NCBI GenBank assembly: GCA_032718475.1
Contig: JAUCBJ010002413.1
Span: 1 to 29,040 of the forward strand
Direction: 5' to 3'
Source: Nemertoderma westbladi
Lineage: Eukaryota > Xenacoelomorpha > Nemertodermatida > Nemertodermatidae
DNA length: 29,040 nucleotides
The notes beneath the pieces were generated by a model. That model made no database searches. It saw nothing but the letters and a program-made list of their open reading frames with translations, and had not been told where the DNA came from. The stretch's first letter is position 1; each line of letters opens with the position of its first letter. This document shows positions 1 through 9,646 of the stretch, piece after piece. The position numbers and the translations under genes were made by a program.

Positions 1-423
1 GCCACTAAAATTTAGTTTCAATTTTTCCTGACATTTCCCTGACCTTTTAAAAAAATTCAATGACACTACCGGTAGACTACATTTTTATAGAATATATTAT
101 GGCCGCTTTACCTTATTCATTGCCGTTTTATTATATTCCAAACTAATTAACCCCCCCCCCCCCTCTCCCTATTGGTTGTGACGTAATTTTTGAACTATTA
201 GCCATAATTATGAAAGATTGAACAAATTATACTTTTTCAAAGAAACAAATTATACTTTTTCAAAGAAAAATACGAATAAGAAATATTTATTATTTCTGAA
301 ACTGAAACGTATTAATTATGGATTCTCTTCACATGCAGACTTTTTGAATATGGCCGTGGTATCATTATAACCGTCCACTGACAACTCACCCACAAGTTCA
401 GATATTTCAAATAAAGCAATTTA
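1..423. other. 3' flank of the DUF4806 gene, no gene seen
   Basis: AT-rich DNA downstream of the stop codon of the minus-strand DUF4806 gene. The first 60 bases repeat CCTGAC words in an AT-rich setting, which may be a scrap of a mobile element. A run of 13 C lies at 151-163. No coding potential was recognised. Confidence 0.5.
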
Positions 424-2770
424 CTAACTATTGATTACGTCTTTCAGCGTGAGAGCCGAAAATGCTCTCTTTTCCCCCTTACCAGCCCAGTTGAATTTCT
501 TAGCTAAGGTGTTGTCGAACAAATGTTTCATCATCCGACGCGTGGTATCCTTAGCATTCGCTCCACCGATATTGCTAAGAGATTTAATCTGGTAAAAAAT
601 AAAAGTAAGAAAATTAAGTTTATAAGTTTGTATAAGTAATAGTTAGTGAGACTGAGAACTATGGAGTTGATGTAACCATCGAGCTTAACTACCGTATTTC
701 TTCGACTAAGAGCCTGGACGTTTAAATTCAAGAAAACAAGTTAAACAAATGAAATAATTCAAATAAAAACAGGACTACCGTTATTACAATGCAGCCTATT
801 ACAGCGGTACAACACCTCAGAGTTGGACAGGACACGGGCCGGTTTTTCACGGCCCGAGCCCGTTAATATATATTAATGATAAAATCGTGTGCTAGTGGCA
901 TCGCTCACTAATCGTGGCTCGCCCCACATTGTATTATTATTAAATGCCGGGGAGTTTATTCGGGGAAGGGGTTTAAGTTGCTAATTTGATGGTAAGGGGG
1001 GGTGGGGGGGGGGGGGGGTAGGTGGGGGGGATTAATAAAAACTTTAATATGACTTACCAAGTTTGATTTGAACTTGTCGTCATCATGTAATTGTTCTTCC
1101 AGCTCATTGACCTCTTCAATACGGCTCATGGGGAACTTTGGGATATAGCCTGATTCTGCTGCAGAGGAGTCGCCGTCTATGATTCTCTCAATATTAATAC
1201 CAAGTTCGACTTGTCGCTCCCCTTGCCTTTTCAGCTCCTGCTGAAGACACTCTAATTTGCTAAGAAGCTTCTTACCCAGAGCTAAAATTCAACAATTACA
1301 AATATTAATAAATATATATGAATATTTTTTAAGCCCCTCTTTTTTATTTTTAAGTCGGATTGAAATACGCCATGAAATAAAGTAACAGTATTCTAACTTG
1401 AATTGGTAACATTGTTTCAACGTATAATATTTAACACAAATACAATTATGTTCATTGTCGTTGAATTTTAACGTTGAGGAAACAGTAACATTTCAGAAAA
1501 ATTAAAACTAGTTATTGCAGTTGATTTGTTAACGTTACATAAACGCATAATATTCAACGCATACAGTTTAATGAATACAATACATACATTTAAATAACGC
1601 AAAATAAACTAGGCATCATGGTTAAAGTTCTTACATTGTATCAATATTAGTCCTTGATATAAAACTAAACTAGGAAACTAAAAGGCATGGTAGATTTTGT
1701 GGTAATTGTAAACTTGTAATAATGATGTATAAGGATGAACTTACACTCCATAATTAGCACGGGTGAGGTCGGATTATAATTGGCCAGATGTTGTTGTTGT
1801 TCAATGGGCGTCACGGCAATTATCTCAGCGTCTGATCCACCCCGAGTTCTTGGAGTGGTGTTTATACCTGTTGGTGGCGGTGTTGGAGGATCCGGTGCTC
1901 CAGGAAGTTCCATTTCACCATTAGTATCGTCGGATTCGCTATCGCTATCAAATCGTGGTGGGGGTCTATATCAAAATTAATATTAACGTTGATGTTACGG
2001 TAATAGAAAAATAGCATAAAAATTGATGAAAATGACGATTTAAAATGTTATGGGTGTGCACTGTGCAGTAGCCTCCTACTACAAGTAAAGACAAACATTT
2101 TGTTACATGCACTCTTAATGTTGAATACACATTGTATTTTCATATAGAATGTACCATAACTTTAAATTAAATTGAAAATTAAGTAGTTATATGTACAATT
2201 TATTTATAAAGTTTTATATATAAACTAAGTAGATATATATATATACAACAGAACATATAACCGTACTACCGGTAGTTAGGACTCCGGGAGGTTTAGACTA
2301 GGTTGAAGTGGGAGGAACAAAGACAGGCCTACCGGTATGGTAGGCCTATATATGATATCAGGATATAGGCAGACAACCAAATGGCTGAATGGTTCAGTAC
2401 CGCTAGCCTAATCATCTAACCTAACAGCTAACCTTGCATCACGTTTCCTTTTGCGATGATTGCCGGTAGTAGATTGTTGACCTCCTCCTTCGGACTCAAG
2501 CGCCCTATTGTTTTCAGCCCGTTTTTGGTATTTAATTACATCTCCATACGTGCAGCCTCTCCGTATGATAACAACTGGGTATAGGTCCCAATTCTTTTCT
2601 GGTTGGGTGTAATTTTTGATGGCATTCGATACATTTTTTGGAGGCCAATAGCATTCCGCAAGAGGTCGCTCATCCACATCATTTGTTTCGAGTATTCTAG
2701 TTAGCCATGTTTGTGGGACAGCGGCTAACGCATTATCCTCATCCACAAACTCGACAAGAGAATAATACAT
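424..2770 (-). CDS. DUF4806 domain protein, complete, four exons
   Basis: Coding exons, in order on the minus strand, are 2770-2433, 1965-1745, 1281-1058 and 588-424 (338, 221, 224 and 165 nt). They total 948 nt and encode 315 residues. Junction phases match at all three joins, and introns are GT-AG (donors GTTAGC, GTAAGT, GTAAGT). An in-frame TGA lies directly before ATG 2770, so this ATG is the start. The N-terminus (MYYSLVEFVDEDNALAAVP, then YWPPKNVSNAIKN and NWDLYPV) matches the animal family whose first exon has a YxxVEF...VP..W...YWP pattern. Next come a basic stretch HRKRKRD, an acidic/proline linker, and a likely coiled coil at residues 188-215. A C-terminal DUF4806 domain (about 236-312) contains FPMSRIEEVNELEEQL, SLSNIGG, TRRMMKHLF and FNWAGKGEKRAF. 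Function of the family is unknown; the basic stretch suggests the nucleus. Intron 2 holds a copy of a repeat also found at 4952-5320. Confidence 0.88.
996..1030. repeat. G-rich tract in intron 3
   Basis: Almost pure G over 35 bases (runs of 7, 16 and 7 G broken by T or TA), in intron 3 of the DUF4806 gene. On the gene's own strand it is a C-rich tract. It could form a G-quadruplex on the plus strand. Exact run lengths may be affected by sequencing. Confidence 0.7.
1397..1705. repeat. Intronic copy of the CAACGT-rich repeat
   Basis: This part of intron 2 of the DUF4806 gene is a direct-orientation copy of 4952-5320. Shared words include AATTGGTAACATTGTTTCAA, CGTTGAATTTTAACGTTGAG, ACTAGTTATTGCAGTTGATT and GTCCTTGATATAAAACTAAA. 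The 4952-5320 copy is longer by several short segments. No target-site duplication was found. Confidence 0.8.
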
Positions 2771-3484
2771 TCAGTGTTTTGTTTATTATTATTACAGTAG
2801 AGTATTCAGGTCAGGTGATAGTTTCCCGTTTACCATTACCTACCGTTACCTGAATGTATACTGGTATATAGTATAGGTGTATACCGTAACTAATTAATAC
2901 ATTACCTGAACGCATACTGTATGTATACCGTACGGTACCGGTAACTAGGTCAAAAATTTTATATCGGTAGCCTACCGGTAGGCCTACTGCTTCTGCTACA
3001 ACAATCTGACAATGGTCCTTTACAGCCTTAACAATCAGACAATAGGCCTACAGGCGGACAAGATAAAATAAGAATGAAAATGCAGACAGACCAGCAGACA
3101 GATCTAAAATAAACTGATAAAAGCAGCCTCTGGTGTCTGGCCTCTCGGCCTAACCCCACGAACCCTCCATTTTTTCTTTAAAAAAATACCATGGTTTTGT
3201 TCAGCCTCTGGCTGCTGGTGGCTGGCAGGGGCAGCCTGGACCGGGCCCGCACATCCACACGGCACGACCAGAACTTCTCAATAAGCAAAAGGAAAAGGCT
3301 GAAAGGTGAAATGGCTAAGAAGAATTATATAGACCCGGTAGGGCCTACCGGTGCGGTGACCTGTAAAAGAGAAATAAATAAAAATGGCCCAAAAATATTC
3401 GGCAAACTCGTAAAGCAGCAAAGGTCACTAGTTTTCAACTAGGCTAGGCCTGTCTGCCTGTAGGCTTTAGGCAGCTAGGCCTAC
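2771..3484. other. Intergenic, rich in ACCGGT and AGGCCT palindromes
   Basis: Between the DUF4806 start codon and the next minus-strand exon. It contains repeated TACCGTAAC, TACCGGTA and TAGGCCTAC words but no recognisable gene. A good-looking minus-strand splice acceptor (pyrimidine tract, then ACAG) lies near 3360, but the sequence after it shows no recognisable protein. Confidence 0.5.
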
Positions 3485-3719
3485 CACCGGTCCTGGGGCT
3501 GGAGCCATTGGTATTTCCATCATCTGAATGAAAAACTGGTACCGGTACTGGTACTATGATTGTCTCTGCATTTGTTTTGTCATTAGGGCTACCACTACCA
3601 GTAGTCGTACTACTGCTAGGCGTAATATCGGTAGACGATACAAACGCATTATCAATTATATTTTGCCATTCTTCATCCACGGCATTACTAAGTCTCCTCC
3701 TCTTTGTCCAATAAGACAT
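3485..3719 (-). CDS. Probable first coding exon of a YWTKRRR-type protein
   Basis: An open reading frame starting MSYWTKRRRLSNAVDEEWQ, followed by a Ser/Thr-rich low-complexity stretch, VPVPVPVFHSDD and SSPRTG. Possible donors lie at 3488/3487 and 3485/3484. The start resembles, from memory, N-termini (xxWTKRRR or WTKRRK plus an acidic/serine linker) of large transposase-like proteins in invertebrates and fish. I did not find the rest of such a protein, so this is at best a first exon or a remnant. The frame is open upstream of the chosen Met; that extension is Cys-rich and looks non-coding. It shares a strand with the DUF4806 gene and lies upstream of it. The DUF4806 first exon has an in-frame stop before its ATG, so the two are not exons of one protein through that frame. 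Confidence 0.4.
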
Positions 3720-4233
3720 AACGCAACGGCCTGACGGTAGGCTAGCTAGAAAAGCCAGCAGGAAGCATATGCCAGTATAGTATGCAGTATGCGTACAAAA
3801 TACAACAGAATTCAACAGAGCTCTCTGCTCTGGCTGTCTGGCATAGCTCTGCAGCTCTGTACAGCTGTAGCTGGAGCTGCGCCGCTGAACTTCCGCACCA
3901 GTACAGTACTGCAGTACCGGTAGGCAGATAGACCTAAGTACTAAAGTATTGAAGTGACTGCAGACTGGTGAGCAACAAAAAGCAGAAATGCTGAAATGTG
4001 AACACAAGTACTGTTGCATATACTGATGTAGTAAGCAGCACATAACAGCATAAGGCAATAAGGGTATAAATAGAAGGCATGGCCTACTTTGCAAAATATG
4101 TAGTACATTTGGCTCTGCTATACAAGGTGATTTGATTTACCACATGTTGAGGTTGAATCTATAATGTTTAATATTTAACAGCAATTCAAACTACTGTAGT
4201 TATTGCAGTTGAAATGCTAAAATTGAATCAAAG
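3720..4233. other. Upstream flank, no gene
   Basis: From the YWTKRRR exon to the 62-bp array. CAGTACTG- and AGCTCTG-type words are frequent. The part after about 4150 already resembles the CAACGT-rich subterminal DNA that follows. No gene seen. Confidence 0.45.
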
Positions 4234-5615
4234 TATAATATTTAACTCTTGCACACTGTGGAATTGTTGGTTGAATTGGTAACATTGTTTCAACGTATAA
4301 TATTTAACTCTTGCACACTGTGGAATTGTTGGTTGAATTGGTAACATTGTTTCAACGTATAATATTTAACTCTTGCACACTATGTAATTGTTGGTTGAAT
4401 TGGTAACATTGTTTCAACGTATAATATTTAACTCTTGCACACTGTGGAATTGTTGGTTGAATTGGTAACATTGTTTCAACGTATAATATTTAACTCTTGC
4501 ACACTGTGGAATTGTTGGTTGAATTGGTAACATTGTTTCAACGTATAATATTTAACTCTTGCACACTGTGGAATTGTTGGTTGAATTGGTAACATTGTTT
4601 CAACGTATAATATTTAACTCTTGCACACTGTGGAATTGTTGGTTGAATTGGTAACATTGTTTCAACGTATAATATTTAACTCTGGCACACTATGTAATTG
4701 TTGGTTGAATTGGTAACATTGTTTCAACGTATAATATTTAACTCTTGCACACTGTGGAATTGTTGGTTGAATTGGTAACATTGTATCAACGTATAATATT
4801 TAACTCTTGCACACTGTGGAATTGTTGGTTGAATTGGTAACATTGTTTCAACGTATAATATTTAACTCTTGCACACTGTGGAATTGTTGGTTGAATTGGT
4901 AACATTGTTTCAACGTATAATATTTAACTCTTGCACACTGTGGAATTGTTGGTTGAATTGGTAACATTGTATCAACGTATAATATTTAACAAAAATACAA
5001 TTATGTTCATAGTCGTTGAATTTTAACGTTGAGGAAACAGTAACATTTCAGAAAAATTAAAACTAGTTATTGCAGTTGATTTGTTAACGTTACACAAACG
5101 CATAATATTCAACGCATACAGAGTAAGTATTTTTGGTTTTATTATTAACAATATAATAACGTAATATAAATAACACAAGTAAAAATTTGGCATCATGGTT
5201 GAAGTTCTTACGTTGTATCAATGTTAGTCCTTGATATAAAACTAAAATAGGTATTTGTGGTTAAGTTCCTAACGTTGATGCAACATTTAAAGTTCAACTA
5301 AATAGCATGGTAGATTGTATGGTTGAATTGCTAAAGTTGCTATAACGTAATTTGCATAACGTTGGTTTGAGGCACAATTTGCAACTTCATATCAACGTAC
5401 ATAGAAGGTTTTAGTGGATTAAACTAATAATTTGTAATTTTGACAACCTTTATGCAACGTTGTTTCAACATTTACTCTGGGTTGAACTATACTACTAATA
5501 TTTTGTTTATTTTTCAACGTAACATCTACATTACAACACCGTTGAAAAAATACGCTAACCATTAATCAACGGTGTCAACCTTCTAACAACGTTGATTCAA
5601 CGTGTCCGTGTTGCC
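4150..5615. mobile_element. CAACGTT-rich end of a DNA transposon (inferred)
   Basis: A zone packed with CAACGTT, AACGTTGA and GTTGAAT words, often in inverted pairs (for example around 5520-5600). It ends with CAACGTTGATTCAACGTG, then TCCGTGTTGCCTGGG near 5615. Sub-terminal arrays of short words of this kind are usual for large cut-and-paste transposons. Read inward from 5615 the end would be CCCAGGCAACACGGAC. The matching left end is not in the window, so the superfamily and target-site duplication cannot be set. Confidence 0.5.
4234..4977. repeat. 62-bp tandem array, 12 units
   Basis: Twelve consecutive 62-bp units, each starting TATAATATTTAAC and ending GTTTCAACG, with starts at 4234, 4296, 4358 and so on to 4916. 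A partial thirteenth follows. Units differ by few bases: the third and eighth carry TATGTAATTG instead of TGTGGAATTG, and the units at 4730 and 4916 have ATTGTATC. The low divergence points to recent expansion. Confidence 0.95.
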
Positions 5616-5934
5616 TGGGTAACGTGGTCTAACATTGACTGTAGCAAATTGGCCAGACCATGTCCTGTGCATCTTTGTGTGCAATAAATCTCTTAATCTG
5701 CACCACGCACCCCAAACCAAAGGAGCACAGAGGATTAATGAAAGGCAGAGGTATTAACAGGAAATTTGTGTTTTAAAAGTAATATATTTTTAGGTGTGGA
5801 GGCAACCAAATATGTAAAAATTATTAAAATATTAGTCGATAGTATTGATACTGAAATATTAATTTATAAGGTCAACACCTCAAATAAATTATTTAGCTAA
5901 TGATTCTAAAGAATATGATTAAATACTCCAGGCA

Positions 5935-6085
5935 AGGATGTTATTACGTTACGTTACGGTATCTTTTCAGGAATACAGTAGCTCAATATTTTTCCGTAAC
6001 GTAATAGCTTTTTCAATACCGTAACGTAATATTACTGTATATTTTTGCCGTAAACCGTAACGTAATAGCGTAATATTTGTTTTAT
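5935..6085. repeat. Degenerate ACGTTACG-rich repeat, copy 1
   Basis: Starts GGATGTTATTACGTTACGTT and carries several CCGTAACGTAAT words in a poor AT background. A second copy in the opposite orientation lies at 7530-7697. Both are likely ends or remnants of one small DNA element family. No duplication was found around either. Confidence 0.55.
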
Positions 6086-6191
6086 CTACCAAGCAATCAT
6101 TTTGGACAAAAAAGTAAATCTTTCGACAAAAAAACTTTCACTTGAACGTTCTAGCTATTCAATATAACGTTAAATGCTTTTGGGTTTTGTT

Positions 6192-7064
6192 GGATAGTAC
6201 TAGATTGTGACAACAATCGAAAACAGGCGAAAACAAGCGAAAACAGTTGAAATGTAGGGAAAACAGACAAAAACAGTTAGATCGTTTAAAAATAATCATC
6301 CATGCATCCAGGTGAAAATAGATATTGAAGTTAACTTAGTGTAATAATAGATTTAAAATTTAGTGGCATTTATAATGTCGCTAACTTAAGATGACATTTT
6401 ACCCATAACCCATGTACAATAACACTGATTACCCGTTGATTATGGATTACTCCAGTGCGGCAGTAAGCCTACAGAGTAGAGTATTCAGTGAGTCAATTGT
6501 ACCGGCACCCGTACCGGCACCGATAGAAGAAGATGTGGAAGTACGAAGTTCCGGTATCTTCGCTTCCAGCGGTTTCGCCATTATCAGAACAAACAAAATC
6601 ATTTATTGCTGGAAATGAAATAGGCCTATGTGCTATGTATTTTACGTACCTAGTATCGTTCTTACAGACATGGAGTTCAACTTAGGCCTACTGTACTAGC
6701 TACTACTACAGTACTACTGTATAACAATCAATAAAGTGCATCTCTGCAATAATAATAAATTCAATATGGTACTTCCCAACCGGTACGGACACAGTAACTA
6801 CATCAGGTACCGGTACGGCAGTACGGGCACTGATATGAGCAGAGTTATTGTACATGGGTACGTCATCTTAAGTTAGCGACATTATAAATGCCACTAAATT
6901 TTAAATGTATTATTACACCTAGTTAACCTCAATTTCTATTTTCACCTGGATGCATGGATGATTATTTTTAAACGATCTAACTGTTTTCGACTGTTTTCTC
7001 TAAATTCCAACTGTTTTCGCTTGTTTTCGCCTGTTTTCGACTAGTACTCGATCTAGTACTATCC
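6192..7064. mobile_element. Non-autonomous Mutator-like (foldback) element
   Basis: An 873-bp element with long inverted arms of about 230 bp (6192-6423 and about 6840-7064), both starting GGATAGTACTAGAT when read inward. The exact 9-bp direct repeat GGTTTTGTT flanks it (6183-6191 and 7065-7073), the duplication length typical of Mutator-like elements. The outer arms contain tandem CGAAAACAG words; the inner arms share GTGGCATTTATAATGTCGC. The 416-bp centre has no transposase. A short open frame there (6412-6618) runs out of the arm and is not convincing. Confidence 0.85.
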
Positions 7065-8027
7065 GGTTTTGTTTATCTGTACACGGTATCCTTATAGCCA
7101 GCTTCCTGGCTTCTCCAGTTATTTATGTTGAAGTTTTAATTAATAATTAATTTATAGTTAAATTAAGTTATAATTAAACATTAAGTTTTAATTAATGTTA
7201 AGCTAACTAGGGCTACTGACTGAACTATTTATACTGAGTCTCTGCTCTACCAGCTGTAGCCTATAACAACGCAGTATGCTGCAATGGTATAGATCATAGA
7301 TTTACAGGACAGTAGGTAGGTATGGTAGGCCTACCTACAGGGCTACCGCTACCTGTTTGTCTTATTATGACAACCTATTACAACACAAGCCAAGCCGTTC
7401 TACCAATTTAAAGTTATTTTTATGGTTAAGTTAATTTGCAATTTCAAAACATTGAAACTATAATTTTCTGATTTTCAGACAAAATTAGGATGAAACTTTA
7501 AATATCTCTTTGTGGTCCTATGGAATCTGAACCGGTTATTACGTTACGGTATTTTCGGTAATACGCAATTATTTTTTTCGGAATACAGTAACGTAATGTA
7601 ATTTGGAAATTATTCCGCAATGTAATATCGTAACGTAAAAAGTTCAGTTTTTCAACCGTAACGTAACGTAATACAGTAATGTAACGTAACGTAAACATCC
7701 TTGACTCTCAGGCAATCATTTTGCTAGAAAAATAAATAATAAGCAAGCTGGCTTATTAGTCACTTTACACTAGTAGTGCCGGCCTTGTCTATGTCCTATA
7801 GATGTAATTACGCGTTGCCTAATAGTGATGAGATTTGGACTGGTTCCAACTAATAGCCAATAGTTAGTATGCCAACGAAGGAGGGAGCTATAGCTGGAGA
7901 CGGGGCATTTTAATAAATTAATTACGTTTAGATCAATTAAAAACACATTTCTTAAAGCAAATCACTTGAACTAATTAAAAACTATAATGAAATGGGGTAC
8001 GGGGATTACAGCTGTATAACTTTTAAG
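7065..8027. other. Gene-free accessory DNA
   Basis: Contains AT-rich TTAATTAAT-type sequence at 7135-7205, the ACGTTACG repeat at 7530-7697 and unassigned sequence. No gene seen. Confidence 0.5.
7530..7697. repeat. Degenerate ACGTTACG-rich repeat, copy 2 (inverted)
   Basis: Ends AACGTAACGTAAACATCCTTG, the inverted counterpart of the start of copy 1 at 5935. Both copies are followed by GCAATCATTTTG on the plus strand (about 6097 and 7713), so the flanking DNA may also be duplicated. Confidence 0.55.
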
Positions 8028-9055
8028 CAGAGACAGAATACGATACGATACGATACGACGATACGATACGATACGATACAAACCAATGTTTACGATACGA
8101 TATGATACGATACGACGATACGATACGATACGATACGATACGATACAAACCAATGTTTACGATACGATACGATACGATACGATACAAACCAATGTTTAAG
8201 ATACGATACGATACTCTTGAAATTTTGAGGAATTACGATACGATTCGAAATACGAAACAATTTCGTATGTTTTTCCTATCGTATTTTATCTAAGAGTTGA
8301 TAAAATATTGGGATTTTATATTATTACACTTAGAAAATCATATAAATATCTATATAATAGGCAAATATATTTTATTTCAATGTTCCAGTCCAGTATGCTT
8401 GCTACAGCAATAGTGTGTCTACTGGCTACAACATCCCATATGGACGTTATGCAACACGGCCCAATAGTAGGCGTTTCCATATTACCCTGCCACTTTATGT
8501 ATACTGTACTGCTTTACCTATATACCTACTGCCGTTATATATAGAATGATGACTGTGCATTATTACCAATATTGAAAAAAAATTCAAAACTTCAATTTCC
8601 AAGTCAAACTAATACTAGAATAAAACTATGTTTTATTTCAAAATAAATGTATTATTTTTTATTCTCTCACTAGAAAGACGTCAAGGCCTTGTACAGTAGG
8701 CGCGATTAGAGTTATCCTCGTTCAACTGTAATTAGATTATATTTTATCATTTTTCTACGATTAACGATCCTCATTTGTTACAATTTCATTGACATGGGTA
8801 ATAAAACTGTAAGCTGAAACCTAATTTATTCACATGTAAAGAAATAAGTGGTGTGATCTCTGGTTTGTCTGTTAAAAACATGAATATTTACAAAATAATA
8901 AGATAAGAAAATCCGATACGAAATACGAAAAATATTTTTTCGTATTTTACGATACAAAGTCAATTTTTATAATCCGATACGAAATTCGATACGTATAAAA
9001 TACTGCGATACGAAATACGAAAATCCGTTTACGTATCGTATCGTATCCGTCCCTT
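8028..9055. mobile_element. Non-autonomous hAT-like element
   Basis: A 1028-bp element flanked by the exact 8-bp direct repeat CTTTTAAG (8020-8027 and 9056-9063), the duplication length of hAT transposons. The left end is CAGAGACAGAATACGATACG; the right end read inward is AAGGGACGGATACGATACG. Both sub-terminal zones consist of GATAC/CGATACG words (8035-8260 and 8910-9050). The left one also repeats a CAAACCAATGTTTA spacer three times. No transposase is encoded; short open frames in the repeat zones are by-products. Confidence 0.85.
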
Positions 9056-9063
9056 CTTTTAAG

Positions 9064-9626
9064 TATAATTATTTATATCTTATAATAATAATTACAATTA
9101 ATTTCCAATAATTATCCAATAATAGACAATATAATACAACAATTATAGAACATTTATTTTTTTTTAAATTATACGATTATAATTTTAGCTAGTTTCCATA
9201 GCAATATGCGAAAATTAACAATAAACTAAATAAATTTTAGTTTGAAAAGGTTTCCTTCCGTATATTTATTAAATACCAAACCTTATACTAACTACGGTAT
9301 GTAGCACAAATACTGGATGTTCAATATTTATGTTCTAGAACATATTTATTTTGTTCTAGAACATTTTATTTAAACTAACTAGTTGTCGCTACTTTTTAAT
9401 CTCCTAGAACAAGTTCGTTATCAATTAAGGTTCTAGAACACTTTGTTTTACTGGAACATTAAAAATAAATTAAATATTATATTGATCGTTTATACAAACC
9501 GAATAAATAAAAACAGCTAGTAAATAATTACTGGCTACGCTGACTATCTAATAACAATTACTGGCGCTGTAATACTTATTAGTACTTTAGCAATTTAGCG
9601 GCAATTTACTTTATTTTATCTTTTAG
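9064..9626. other. AT-rich upstream region of the WD40 exon
   Basis: Very AT-rich DNA between the hAT-like element and the WD40 exon. It holds the GTTCTAGAAC palindromes listed separately and ends in a strong splice acceptor (TTTTATCTTTTAG) at 9614-9626. Confidence 0.5.
9332..9439. promoter_or_regulatory. Cluster of GTTCTAGAAC palindromes (heat-shock-element-like)
   Basis: Perfect GTTCTAGAAC palindromes at 9332-9341, 9353-9362 and 9430-9439, about 200-315 bases before the WD40 ATG, plus a half-site CCTAGAAC at 9403. TTCnnGAA is the core arrangement bound by heat-shock factor. The same palindrome, and AGCTAGTAAATAATTA, also occur inside the element at 25706-26770, so the cluster may come from a mobile element instead of being a promoter. 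Confidence 0.35.
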
Positions 9627-9646
9627 ATTCAATAATCCCCCTAACA

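Noticed and set aside
3191-3442. Plus-strand open frame starting MVLFSLWLLVAG with good start context and a signal-like N-terminus
   Set aside because: The downstream sequence is rich in the palindromic words common in the intergenic DNA and shows no family features.
6412-6618. Short frame starting MYNNTDYPLIMDYSS
   Set aside because: It begins inside the inverted arm of the Mutator-like element and runs into its non-coding centre; no homology recognised.
7971-8293. Open frames of RYDTIRYDTIRY type
   Set aside because: They are translations of the GATACG arrays at the left end of the hAT-like element.
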